This document shows, one piece after another, positions 1 through 24,417 of a DNA stretch of 64,000 bases. A program made the position numbers and the translations under genes. The stretch is from Lotus japonicus (lineage: Eukaryota; Streptophyta; Magnoliopsida; Fabales; Fabaceae), in assembly GCF_012489685.1 (NCBI RefSeq), contig NC_080041.1, positions 33,903,780 through 33,967,779 on the forward strand, given 5' to 3'. The notes beneath the pieces are model-generated. The model saw only the letters and a list, made by a program, of their open reading frames with translations. It had not been told where the DNA came from and did no database searches. Within the stretch, counting starts at the first letter, position 1; each line of letters starts with the position of its first letter.

Positions 1-1620
1 CCACAGAAAAACATCATATGCAATGCACGAACTATTATGCATGTGGGTCCATGCGAGGAACAACTCATCCCGTCACTTCGAAAATTCGTCGGTAATAAAG
101 TTCGGAACTCCTCATCGATTTCTTGTTGACCGACCATGATGGTGATCAGGGGGCTGCGGAATGACTAGGTTCGCGATGAGATAATCCTCAAAGACCACAT
201 ACCGCACGCCCGGTACCCATAGATCTCTCAGCTTCGCCCAATGGAACAGTCTGGCCTAGACAGTCTAAGTTGAGATCCACGGGCTTTCTGACCAACCCCT
301 CGTTCATCTGATTGAGGTCATTGAAAATGATTCATGTTCACATTACACAGGAATACCCCACCCTTGGTAATATCTAGAACTTGTTGAAAGAATTTTTACC
401 TAACCACTTTCGAATCTTTCAAGACTCAATTGTAGTATAGTAAACGGTTTTGTCGTATCCGCAAGAGGTTTCTAATACAAATGTCGTTCTTTAGTAAAAA
501 TTACTTAAGCAATGACTTCACCAAAGATTGTTTGACTGGTTTGTCAAACGTTGCAAAATTAAAGGAAAGCGGTAATAAAAATGTGTTGTGAACAAGTTGA
601 GAAAACGGTTGGACTTGGATTTCGCCGATTAACTCTTTAGTATCCTTATGATTTCACATATAAAACACTTCTTATGATTTCGCCGATTAACTCTTCAGTA
701 TCCTTATTTCATGTTGGATTTTATCACATCATTTCTTATTCCTTTCACTTTCATAGTTCCATCATAAAAGGATCATTCAACTCACTTTCTAACCATCAAT
801 CTCTTGAGTAATTTAGAAAACAAGTTGCCTTAAGCTTAGATGTTTCTTGACTAATGAATTTCAATTTCATTCCTAAAAGTGAAACTGACTAGGTGATCTT
901 ATCTATTTCAAAATCAAAGGAATCGTTTCCACCACTCAATCAAATCCAAAATCAAGCTCTAGTTAATCTATCTAAAACTAGCATGAACAAGATAAGATCA
1001 TTGAAATCAACACATAGGAATAGAAATTTATAATTGAGAACAAGATGGATACATTCAAGATAGAAGACTACATCCAATCCCAACACAAATAAGTTTAGTT
1101 ATCCATTACCATGGAAGCTGTAAAGCTTGCAAGAGATATAGAGAAGATATGGATGATATGTTCAGTCTACGGCGTGTTCCTAGCTCGACGGAAGGTAACA
1201 AAGCTCCCAATCTCTCTATCCCTCTTTCTTTCCTTGAGTTTTCTCTTATCTTTCAAGTGCTGCCATGTTTTTGTGGCTTAAATCGAGTTTTATAAAGTTT
1301 CAGATCTGGACAGGGTGCTTAGCACCCTGTTTCTTCATGTTGAGGAATTGTCCACCGCCTTAGAGCGCTTAGCGCCCTGTTTCTTCAAAATGAAGAATTC
1401 TTCAACTAACTTAGTGCTTAGCACTCCAAGACCCATGCTAAGCGTGATTTTGGCAGCAAGCACAATTTCTTGATACTTTAAAGTTCTTAAGTGAGATTCT
1501 TCAAGGGCTGAGTGGATTGCATCATTTCTAAGATTCCTTGTCATCCAAATTATGCATTTTTCTCTAAAAATCTTCAACCTACAACTCAAATTGAGATTGG
1601 ATTCATGTATCAACGCATTC
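1..1620. repeat. Diverged LTR-like repeat, related to the insertion at 6059-7889
   Basis: No gene is visible here. Positions about 410-490 carry the same motif series as 6110-6185: a CTTTCAAGACTCAAT box, a GTAGTATAGTA box, then GGTTTTGTCGT. The downstream order is also shared: poorly coding AT-rich sequence, then a short GC-richer block with imperfect repeats of GCTTAGCACCCTG (1310-1450). I read it as an older, rearranged copy of the same non-coding LTR-type family. The window starts inside it, so its left end is unknown. The 92-codon minus-strand open frame at 1335-1613 shows no recognisable domain. Confidence 0.45.
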
Positions 1621-2574
1621 TAACTTAGATAACACATTTCTACCTATTCTAATTAAAAGAGAGTTAACTTACGAGAAATTTCTCATAATTACAATAGATA
1701 AGTGCCTAAACAATGATAGAAAACATGGTGAATTTGACACTTATTAGGACTCCATCCCGAACAACAACATTTGAGGCTCCACCTAAGTCTTCATTTAGCA
1801 AGCAACAAGATACCCCATTTAAAGTGTTCAACCTTCGAATCATTTTATAAATCATTTTTTATAAGAGTCATGCAACCATTTTTGAAACAAATCATATTTA
1901 ATAATCATTTTCCAAACATAAACCCAGAATCATTTTAAGAAAGCTTTTCATAAAATCTTTTCGTAGTATATTCAAAACAACTCATTTTCTTCAAATGGAG
2001 TTCTTCAGCCATTACCATTATGGGTATTCCTCATCAACACGTCATCAAAATGAGAGGACATCAGCAAAGCACAGTTTAATTATCAACATAAGGTTAACAA
2101 GCATACCCCTTATCAATATTCGTACATCATCAACCACTGTCAATCATCACAACTTCACATGCATCTTCACAAAGCACATATATTATCAATATCATCTCAA
2201 GCCATCATCATCAACAAACATCAAGAATTAACACAATAAGCATATAAAGCCAATCAACAAACAAGGGCCTAAGGAGGATCCAATACCCATTTATTCATAC
2301 TACTCCTCTATCCTGAGTTGAGTTTCTCTCTCCTCTTACCTGATATCCTTGCTACATGTTTACCTTGATCGATTCTCGAGAGTCTTCCTGCATAAATTTA
2401 TAGTTACAACTTTACTTAGTTTAAAATTCCATGAATTAATCATGCTTTCAATCTAATTCCTTTCCATTGATTAAGTTATTTAACTTAATGTATTATAATT
2501 CAATTCATGTTACTTAGACTACATCACTTAACCTTGCATGAGTAAGAATAAGAGTTCTAGTTAATTAAATACTT
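1621..2574. other. AT-rich intergenic repeat-like sequence, no gene seen
   Basis: AT-rich sequence with many TTCAT/ATCAT words and no credible reading frame. A 78-codon plus-strand frame at 1995-2231 is low complexity (H, S, T, N rich) and is taken as chance. It ends where the MULE-type element at 2575 starts. Confidence 0.4.
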
Positions 2575-3606
2575 GGCTTAATTCCACTTTTCGTTCCTGA
2601 TCTATTACGATTGTGCGGTTTTGGTCCCACTATTTTAAAACGAGAAATTTACGTCCCCCTTGTTTGTGCCGTCAACAATTTTAGCCCATCCATTAATGTT
2701 TCGTCTAAATTTGATGATATGGCTTTTATTAATTGACATGGCATCCAAAAACTAAATCTAGATAGATAACTATTATCTAAATCATTTATTTATTTCAAAC
2801 AATATATTAAAACAAACAAAAAAACTCCCAATTGGTATTCTTCTTCTTCTCACCAATCACTCAAAACCCCATAGCCAAAAGCTTAAACCTAGAAAAAACT
2901 GTTTGCAGACCAAGAATACAACCCACCATCTGCAGCTCTTCGACATAAAAAAAAAAGTATACTCCACAGCTAAAACTGAAAAGTTCACCTCGACCCATTG
3001 ATCAAAACAAGGGTATGGAGCCATCTACACCAATCATTCTAACACCAATCACCTCTTCGAAAGAAAATGTAAGAAGGCAAGGAAAAGCAAGGTTCTTTGT
3101 ATTAAAGATATTGATGTCTCTGCTGATTCCTTGGAACACTAGCTTTTAATGTCAACTTCAATTGTTTGTTCCATCTTCCGACAAACCAAAAATTTGAGAA
3201 AGAGTGAGAGAGAGAGAGAGGGAGACAAAAAGCAAGATGATGGGGAATTCGTAACCGATTGGGACAAACCTTGAGGGATTAGGGCCACCACCGATCTCAA
3301 CTCCTCTTCTCAGCCAACAAATCCGCCCCCGCTCCAGTCTCTGAAAACCCCATTTTACAATGAACTTCACATTGATTTCCCCTGAACCTTGTATCGAGCA
3401 CAACCATTCTTTCCCTTTCCATTGACGTTGCCGAGGAAAGGTCTTTTCTTTGAGGGAAATCGTGGTGGGGGAGCAGATCTGGTAGATAATTGAGGCGAAA
3501 TTTGTCTATGTTTGCATAGAGTGGAGGGAGATGAGGGTTTATTTTCCTGATTTGGAGTCGCATCTTGGTCATGGCGTCGAAGAAGATGAAAGCGTGAGAG
3601 AGAGAG

Positions 3607-3655
<49 letters not shown>

Positions 3656-3941
3656 AAACGTGACTGAGGGAGATTGGGGGAAATTGAGGGTTTTTCTTTT
3701 TTAGTTAAATTTTATTATTTTTTTGTAAATTAAATTAAGTTTCTAAGTTAATTATGTGGATGCTTTGTTGGGTGCCAACTCATTTAATGATGGCCACATC
3801 ACCCACTTCCGTTACATTTTAGACGAATGGACTAAAACTGTTGACGGCACAAACCTGGGGGATTCAAATCGTTCGTTTTAAAATAATGGGACCAAAATTG
3901 CACAATCGCAATAGATCAGAGACGAAAAGTGGAATTAAACC
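2575..3941. mobile_element. MULE-type non-autonomous element with long terminal inverted repeats
   Basis: The first about 145 bases (from GGCTTAATTCCACTTTTCG) reappear as an imperfect reverse complement in the last about 135 bases, giving a 1.37-kb foldback element. The same terminal sequence, including a CGATTGTGC box and a block rich in GTCAAC, bounds the element at 15687-17812, so the two are one family. The flanks share only AATACTT versus AATACCT, so the target duplication is imperfect. The interior has no transposase. It holds purine-rich tracts and two overlapping minus-strand frames (3158-3572) that may be captured host sequence, which I do not recognise. Long TIRs with 9-bp duplications in the sister copy point to the Mutator superfamily; this is inference. 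Confidence 0.7.
3595..3650. repeat. (GA)n microsatellite
   Basis: About 55 bases of almost pure GA dinucleotide inside the MULE-type element; a shorter GA run lies at 3201-3222. A likely length-polymorphic marker. Confidence 0.9.
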
Positions 3942-4923
3942 AATACCTAAGGCTAATTATTCAATAAAAAATCTATTTTATAATAGGTTAATAATAACTT
4001 CAATTTACTTAGATTAATCCTCCCTTAAGTTCCACATTACACTATTAGTCTAATTAACTTAGATCATCATTTTATCATCAGGGTTAATTAAGAATTATCC
4101 ATTTAATTAGGAATAATAATCACAAATAATCCCATTATTCCAAATTAATAACAATTATCAAAAACTCAACAAGTTCTTCCTTTATTTTGCCTCAGTTCAA
4201 ACCTGTCCAGATTGAGAAATCATATTGAACATAATTCCAAGTTATGATAATCATGAAAATCGCAATTTTTAGGTCATTTAAGCTTTAATTCCAACTATCC
4301 ATGAAAAGCTCAAGAACTTAGTTAGTTCTTTCTTATTTTAAAGTTAAATTCATGCTTGATTCATCTTAAAATAAAATTCCAGCAGAGGCAGGGCATAGGG
4401 AAGCAAGTTCCTCCATATTCAATGATGTTAGCCATGGTGTCCATGAGAGGGGAAACTTGATTCCCTCTGCTCTGGCTTTTTCCTTCTTGTTCAGACTTGT
4501 TCTTCATCACCTAAACATAATGGAAATAGTTACAGCAGCCCAAAAACACTTCAGTTCTATCCTAGGCGTTCAAAATCTTCGTTTATGTTCATAACTTAAT
4601 TTAATTCGAAATTCATGAATTAAGGGTTGTAAGACATGTTTTTCACGCTTAACATCATTAATATAAGCTTAAAAATAAGTTAAGGAAGTGCAAGAACCTC
4701 AAAATTACAAATATGGAATATTTCCAGAAACTGTCTCGCCGAAAAAAATGAAGATGCGGCGGCGGCGGAGTTTCTCACCGGAGATGAATGGAGCATGGAG
4801 TGAGTCGCGTCTTCCATCTAGAAGAACAACGGTGGTGGCATTGTCGTAATCGGAGGTCGGGCGAGGGAGAAAAACACGTTTTAAGTTGATGATTCTCGCC
4901 GGAAAACTATGCTGCCCGGTAGC
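3942..4923. other. Repeat-like intergenic sequence, no gene supported
   Basis: AT-rich up to about 4700, then a GC-richer stretch (4740-4900) with a 91-codon minus-strand frame (4705-4980) containing GGCGGCGGCGG. No domain is recognisable. The frame runs into the repeated block that begins at 4924, so it is not a supported gene. Confidence 0.35.
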
Positions 4924-5535
4924 TGTGATGAACACGACAAACAGTAGCCCAGATTTTATGAATTCCCGCCCAGAATCCAACCAAACGCCCTAGATTTGAT
5001 CCTTACACGCCCCGAAACATAATGGAAGGGTTTTTGGAGAGAATTGAAGTAGTTTTCGTGAAGAACAAAGAAAAGAAAGGAAAGACCGAGTTGAATACTT
5101 CGAGAAGAAATTGGAAGCTTCTCTTACTAGCTCTGAGGCTCAGGTTGGGACTGAGTTGTGGCTTGATCATCAAGGTTGCTGAATGCTCTAATTTATATGT
5201 CAAGAGGTGAAGAAATTGAAGGACAACTGGCCATGGAAGTGTCATGCATGAAGACATGTGTCATGAAGTAGCATGCATGAAGACAAGCGTCCATGAGAGG
5301 GTCATCCATGAAGACAAGTGGCAAGGGAGTTTCATGGATGAAGATAAGTGTCCATGAGAGTGTCATGCATGAAGACAAGTGTCATCACACTTGTCCCTCC
5401 ACCATGAAGACATGTGGCCTGCCCCATGCACTAAACCACCATCTAATTAGGCTTAATTAATCAAATCAATGAATTATCCAAGTAGTATTTTATTTTATAA
5501 TAATACACACATAAACACCAACACAAGATAATAAT
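4924..5535 (+). repeat. 610-bp direct repeat, copy A
   Basis: This block matches 10291-11264 nearly base for base once the MITE in copy B is removed. Both copies start TGTGATGAA and end in an ATAATAATAAT tract. Inside, 5238-5400 contains four to five imperfect direct copies of a 25-30 bp unit built on CATGCATGAAGACAAGTGTC. Overlapping minus-strand frames (5003-5257, 5193-5378) exist in both copies but look like products of the repeat, not genes. Copy A keeps the empty MITE site at 5444-5446 (a single TAA). The TG start could mean a truncated LTR, but no matching CA end or target duplication is visible. Confidence 0.8.
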
Positions 5536-5540
5536 AATAA

Positions 5541-5884
5541 TTCAGAAATTTGCAGAGCAAAATAGAATTGAAGAAGAATCGTATTGAACAAGATTGTAAG
5601 TCTAAGGATTTACAATGTACAACACTTATTTATACTAGCTATAATAGAGAACACCATAACTATTCTGATACTCTACTACACCCTATTCTATTCCCAATTC
5701 AGTTAGTCATAACTGCCTCTTGCTGAGTTGGCTTACTTAGCTGTCAGATTTGTTATAACAGAATTGATGAGCTGTCCACAACTTGTATCAACCCTGCTAG
5801 GAATCACTTCAGAGTTTGTAACTTGTGTGAGCTTGTTTTCTTCATTGCTTGGTACCATAGAATTTTCCTGATGTTCATTCAATA
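5541..5884 (-). repeat. 3' LTR of the truncated copia element
   Basis: The LTR is inferred from its place directly after the purine-rich GTGGGAGGCT tract that follows the RNase H frame; the second copia element has the same GGGAGGCT junction. It holds a TATAAATA box on the minus strand near 5630. Its outer edge meets the end of repeat copy A. No second LTR remains for comparison, so both edges are approximate. Confidence 0.55.
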
Positions 5885-8800
5885 GCCTCCCACAAGCTGA
5901 ACCATGGTAGATATCTAACATGTTGAGCTTGCTTAATAGGAAAGAAAATGGTCCTACTGAAAGAGCCTTTGTGAAGAAATCTGTCACTTGAAATTTTGAA
6001 GAAATAGGCAATAACCTCATTAAACCAGCTTCTGATTTCTCCCTTACTATGTGGCAATTGATGAAAGGATATTTAATGAAGAGGTTTTCCTCCACTAACT
6101 ACTATCAAATCCCTTTCAAGACTCAATCGTAGTATAGTATCAGGTTTTGTCGTCTCCACAGGGATTGTGTTGCTAGGTATAAATCTCACTAACTAGATGT
6201 TGGATGAATGGTTTAAAAAGTAAAATGTGGGTTTATTTAAATAAAGGAAAAACTATAATTAAAGCGATAAAAGAAGTTCACGGAGACAAACAAAGATGAA
6301 AGTGTATTTGGAAAATGATTCACTCGATTTACAACTTATTCTCAACCAATATACTTTTATAAGACGAAGTTAACATTTAAGATGCCTATAAGAGCTATTC
6401 ACCTACTAATTCCTTAGCTAAGTGAATCTGCCAATTAAGAACCTAGCCTTAATTCCTTAGGCCCTAGTGATCATAAAAGGAGCATTATAGCACATACCTA
6501 CTCGATAAGACATTCCCAAGCTCTGTTCCTAACCCAAGAAGTTCATGTCCTAGTAGATAGAATCTCTGACTGTCACTCAAGAAATCCTAATAGTTCCTAC
6601 TAGATAATCCTATCCTAGAGAGGTGAGTATCCTGACTTGTCACTCGGTATAGATCTATTTCCCAACTCATGATATTCATACCTAAGAGTTAATGTCTCCT
6701 ATTGTCACCTAGAAAACCTAAACCCTACCTAAGACATGCCTTTCTTAAGATGACCGATGCAATGGTGGTTTCTCTCATTAACTAAATTCACACCAACTTC
6801 TCAATTGTCATGCAAATCCTAAACAACATCATATTGGCAAAAGATACATGAACGCGCAAAGAGAATTAATAACCTAAGACATAGGAATTTTCCCCCTTTA
6901 TATGAACTAAGTCTATATTAAATCATATCAATTTCCCAATCTATTTTCGAATTAATATAGACCCTTAAATTATCAATCGACCAATAGAAGCATTAAACAT
7001 AGAGAGAAACACCAAATAATAAAAACTCATACTTATAATTGCATAATAGTATATTGAATAAGAGACAAATCAAGTTATATCATCTCAAATACTAAAAGAG
7101 AGTCAACACAAAAATAGGAAAAGAGAAAAGCAAAACCCAAAATAGAACGGAGTCATGGACATCCGGAGAAGCTGTCACCTCCTCCATGGCCCTAACACCG
7201 GCTCTCAAGGGTCTAGCCTTCCTCTCCCCCAAGAAATTGCCTCAAAGTCTCCCAAAATTATTTATTAGGTTTTGGAGAAAAGAAAGATGAAAAAGATTGT
7301 CAAAAACTAGGTTAAAAACTGATTTTATAATGATTTTTCGTAGCCTGTGCGTTTTTGTCTTTTTCTGATGCAGCAGATGATCATGTGCGTTCAGGTACAC
7401 CGTAACACGGTGCACCCTCAGGAGCATGGACGTTGATATCAGGGTCTGATACGTGGCGAGATCTGATGCGCTGGTACACGGTAAGATCCTGAACGCGCGG
7501 CACACTGGAACAGAGCCCATTAAAAGCTGCGAAATTTTTTTCTTTTTCCTTTTTTTCCTGATTTTCTCTCTCTTCTCATATCTTCTCCTAAAATAACAAT
7601 AAAATAAAATAAAGAGAAGATAAAAATAAGATAGTAATTTAAAATAAACTTATATAATCCTAAATTAAAGTAAAATCATAATAATAATTAAATAGAAGAT
7701 AAAACTAATTCAAATCCTAATAAAATCTAGAAAAATAATATAAAATGTAGAAAAATACTAAAACCAAATAAAAACATTAAAATGCATGAAATAAGCCTAA
7801 AGTGTCCTTAAATGACTAAAACATCTTAAATAATATATTAAAATGCATGCAAATAAACTAGGAAAATAGCCTTAAATCCCGAGTCATCAGCATTCAATCT
7901 CTAAATGCTTAGTTCTTTCATGAAAAACAGGATTAGCAGCTATATGAAGGGCACTTTGGTTATCACAGTAAATGACTGAAGGTTTTACAGGTTCAATCTG
8001 AAGATCCTTTAGCAGATAAGTAAGTCGTTATAGCTCACAAGTGGCTGAAGCTAGGGCTCTATACACTGCTTCTGAAGATGACTTAGATATTGTCTGTTGT
8101 TTCTTTGATCTCCAACAAATTAATGAATTTCCAATGAAGAAACAATAACTAGTCACTGATCTTCTAGTGTCTACACAACCCCCCAATCTACATCACTAAA
8201 CCCCAACAATTGTACTGCAGAACTCCTTGGGAAAAATAACCCTTTTCTTGGACTCCCTTTCAGATACTTTAGAATTCTATGAGCTGCAGCATAATGAGTC
8301 ACAGTAGGATTGGAGAGGAACTGACTTAGCTGCTGAACTGCAAAGGTTATATCAGACCTGGTTGTAGTAAGATAAAACAGTCTTCCTATGAGTCTTCTGT
8401 ATGAAGAAACATCCTCATAGGGTTGCCCCCCCCCCCCATCTTGAGATAATCTAGAAGATGGATCAAGAGGAGTACTCACTGGTTTGCTGCCCAAGACTCC
8501 TGAATCATGAACCAAATCAAGACAATATTTCCTTTGACACAAAGAAATACCTTTGGCAGAATGAGAAACTTCTAAACCCAGAAAATACTTTAAGACTCCC
8601 AAATCCTTGATCTTAAAAGCATTATCCAAGGCTGCTTTGATCCGTGTAAACTCATCCAAAAAATTTCCAGCTAAGATAATGTCATCCACATAGATAAGCA
8701 AGATAGTAAAACTCTGGCCTTGAGTTTTACTAAACAATGAATGATCAGAATGTGCTTGCTTATAGCCACAAGTAACTAACAAACTAGTGAACTTTGCATA

Positions 8801-10290
8801 CCATTGCCTACTAGCTTGCTTAAGTCCATATGAAGACTTATGAAGCTTGCAGACTTTTCCAGAATCAACACAAGAAACCCCTTCTGGTACCTTCATATAC
8901 ACATCCTCATATAGATCTCCAAGAAGGAAAGCATTATTGACATCTAGTTGATGCAAATGCCAATTGTTCACAGATGCAAGGGCTAAGACCATTCTGACAA
9001 TAGTAAGTTTAGCTGTTGGTGAGAATGTGTCAAAATAATATATCCCTTCAATCTGATTATAACCTTAAGCTACTAAGCGAGCTTTGTACCTCTCTACTGT
9101 ACCATTTGCCCTCCTTTTGATTTTATAAACCCATTTATTATCAATAGGTACAACATTAGGAGGTAGTGGCACTAGGCTCCATGTTCCATTAGCCTCTAAA
9201 GCAGAGATCTCTAAATTCATTGCATCTACCCAGCATTTGTGTTTGGAAGCCTCAGCATAAGTGTGTGGTTCAGAATCAAGAGACAGGGACATGGCATATG
9301 CATGATGTGGAATAGACAAATTAGAGTAGGACATATAGTTAGAGATAGGATATTTGATACCTGAAGATGTTTGGCTAGCTTTACAAGAAGATGAGACTGT
9401 ATGAAGAACATAGTTTCTGAGATGTGATGGTTGATGTCTAGGTCTTGTAGGTCTCCTTGTATGATCAGAAACAGAAGTTGTTGATGGAGATTCTGGACTT
9501 GGAAGAGGCACCTGAACTGATGTAGCATCTGCTGAGGGAATTGAAACTGACAAGTCATCCAGAGAATTAGAGGAACTTGCAGGAACAGAAGTCTCTGGCA
9601 AAAGGATCAATACTAGTGCCCTCAGTATCCTCATTCTCAGGTGTGAAAACAGACCATGGCATTGCTTCTGACTGATGATAAGGAAAAATATGATCATAGA
9701 AAATTACATTTCTTGAGACACTCAAGGCTCTGCTCATCATGTCCAGCACTACATAACCCTTTGTTCCAGTTCTATATCCTAGAAAAACACATTTTCGAGC
9801 TCTAGGATCTACCTTGAGCCTAGCATTATGTAGAGTGGATACATAACACAAAGATCCAAAAACCTTGAGGTCTGTCAAATCTGGTGGCTGCTTGTATAAA
9901 AGTTCATAGGGTGATTTATTATGCAGAACTACAGTTGGTACTCTATTAATTAAAAACACTGCATGTTGCACTGCATAATTCCAGTATTGTTTTGGCAATT
10001 TAGACTGAAACAATAATGCTCTCTCCATGTTTAAAATGTCCTGATGTTTCCTCTCCACTCTCCCATTCTGCTGAGGACATTCTACACATGAGGTTTCATG
10101 AACAATGCCACTAGAAGCATAAAAATTATGAAGTGTAAACTCAGGCCCATTGTCTGTTCTAATAGTTTTAACATTAGCACCAAACTGAGTCTTAGCATAC
10201 ACCACAAAGTCCTGAACCTTAGATGATACTTCTGACTTCTGTTTCAGCATGATTATCCATAGATATCTAGTATTATCATCAACAATAGTC
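5885..10290 (-). pseudogene. copia Pol polyprotein pseudogene (integrase-RT-RNase H)
   Basis: The integrase part (10290 to about 9620) begins within the core at VDDNTRYLW and keeps the IRTDNGPEF and QQNGRVERKH motifs. RT follows (about 9180-8400), with the conserved YVDD box near 8690 (LLIYVDDIILAG). RNase H has YCDNQSALHIA near 7955-7990. Damage: a frameshift near 9600-9690 between the integrase and RT frames, an in-frame TAA at about 9066 where lysine is expected, a frameshift at the G run near 8180, loss of the N-terminal half, and the insertion at 6059-7889. It cannot encode a working polyprotein. This Pol would reverse-transcribe and integrate element RNA in an intact relative. Confidence 0.88.
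6059..7889. mobile_element. 1.83-kb LTR-like insertion (solo LTR?) inside copia RNase H
   Basis: The copia RNase H frame is continuous up to 7894 and resumes at 6058, so everything between is an insertion. It begins TGATGAAAGG and ends GAGTCATCA, giving the TG...CA termini of an LTR. The flanking pentamers are GCAAT (6054-6058) and GCATT (7890-7894), a 5-bp target duplication with one change. No gag or pol is present, only short frames such as 7242-7520. This fits a solo LTR left by recombination, or a non-autonomous element. Its 5' part matches 400-490, showing a repeated family; lineage is not determined. Confidence 0.75.
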
Positions 10291-11264
10291 TGTGATGAAT
10301 ACGATGAACAGTAGCTCAGATTTTGTGAATTCACGCCCATTATCCAGTCAAACGCTCCAGATTTGATCCTTACACGCCCCGAAACCTAATGGAAGGTTTT
10401 TTTGGAGAGAATTGAAGTATTTTTCGTGAAGAACAAAGAAAGAAAGGAAAGACCGAGTTGAATACTTCGAGAAGAAATTGGAAGCTTCTCTTACTAGCTC
10501 TGAGGCTCAGGTTGGGACTGAGTTGTGACTTGATCATCAAGGTTGCTGAATGCTCTAATTTATAGGCCAAGAGGTGAAGAAATTGAAGGACAACTGGCCA
10601 TGGAAGTGTCATGCATGAAGACAAGTGTCATGAAGTAGCATGCATGAAGACAAGTGTCCATGAGAGGGTCATCCATGAAGACAAGTGGCAAGGGAGTTTC
10701 ATGGATGAAGATATGTGTCCATGAGAGTGTCATGCATGAAGACAAGTGTCCTCACACTTGTCCCTCCACCATGAAGACATGTGGTATGCCCCATGCACTA
10801 AACCACCATCTAAGAGCATCTCCAATGGTAGTATCTAATGTTAAATACATACTCATATGAGTATCTATTATCATTAGAGTACATATTCAATTCCAACATG
10901 ACAAAGATGAGTATGTGGGAATAGATAGTCTACACTAGACTTGAAAAGTGAGCTTGTATTTATTACAAGCACTTACAAATAATTAAAATAGAGATAAATA
11001 ATAAAATATACAAATGTGATGTTGATGGTGATATCCACTATAGAAACATTTAAGAGTTGTTGGGTTGGAGTAAAAAGTTAGTAAAGTGGTGTAGATGATG
11101 TGGCATTATGGGGAATATTAAAAAATGAAGTGTAGACATTTTAGTGAGTATGATGGATGTAGATGCTCTAATTAGGCTTAATTAATCAAATCCATGAATT
11201 ATCCAAGTAGTATTTTATTTTATAATAATACACACATAAACAACAACACAACATAATAATAATA
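10291..11264 (+). repeat. 610-bp direct repeat, copy B, interrupted by a MITE
   Basis: Second copy of the block at 4924-5535, same orientation, with about 95% identity by eye. It differs mainly by the 355-bp MITE at 10814-11168. The left edge (TGTGATGAA) abuts the truncated copia integrase. The right edge runs into an AT-rich stretch downstream of the TAR gene. Copies A and B bracket the copia fragment, consistent with segmental duplication or with both being parts of a larger repeat. Confidence 0.8.
10814..11168. mobile_element. PIF/Harbinger (Tourist)-like MITE with TAA target duplication
   Basis: 355 bp, with termini GAGCATCTCCAATGG and, on the other strand, GAGCATCTACATCC. It is flanked by TAA (10811-10813 and 11169-11171). 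Copy A of the host repeat has the unoccupied site ATC-TAA-TTAGG at 5441-5450 with a single TAA, so the insertion boundaries are shown directly. The TAA duplication with GAGCATC-type termini fits Tourist-like MITEs of the PIF/Harbinger superfamily. It has no coding capacity. Confidence 0.9.
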
Positions 11265-11406
11265 CTAGTAATAATAATAATAACGTATTAAATTAAATTA
11301 TTGGAGGGGAAAATGAGATGTTACTTCACACATATCTACATAGATGCCAATATATATCCTAAGTAACACCTTTTATTATACATACATTACCAGCAGCAAA
11401 CTTCCA
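11265..11406. other. 3' flank of the TAR gene
   Basis: AT-rich sequence with no gene. On the minus strand it is the likely 3' UTR and polyadenylation zone of the TAR gene, whose stop codon is at 11407-11409. Confidence 0.4.
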
Positions 11407-24296
<12,890 letters not shown>

Positions 24297-24399
24297 CTCC
24301 TAGAAAAACAGAGCAGGAGAAAACCCTGAATGTTGAAAGAAAGGAAAGGAGTGAAAGGTATTAGTAGTTACTAAAATGCTTTCCTAATGGTACCTGTGC

Positions 24400-24410
24400 T
24401 ATTTATAAAA
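24400..24410 (-). promoter_or_regulatory. TATA box of the TAR gene
   Basis: On the minus strand this reads TTTTATAAATA, about 105 bases before the ATG at 24296, at the expected core-promoter distance with a short 5' UTR. Confidence 0.6.
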
Positions 24411-24417
24411 GGGTGTT

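Larger units (their letters stand above)
5541..10290 (-). mobile_element. Ty1/copia retrotransposon, 5'-truncated and decayed
   Basis: On the minus strand the order is integrase core, reverse transcriptase, RNase H, purine-rich GTGGGAGG tract, then LTR. The order integrase before RT marks the copia lineage. Everything 5' of the integrase (gag, protease, 5' LTR) is missing: homology stops abruptly at 10290, exactly where repeat copy B starts. RNase H is split by a 1.83-kb insertion (6059-7889). The element lies between two direct copies of the 610-bp block, so it was rearranged after insertion. Confidence 0.88.

Noticed and set aside
5003..10745. Near-identical frames starting MSSCMTL at 5003-5257, 5193-5378, 10370-10624 and 10560-10745
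   Set aside because: Their apparent conservation comes from duplication of the 610-bp repeat and its CATGCATGAAGAC subrepeats; no family features and no start context.
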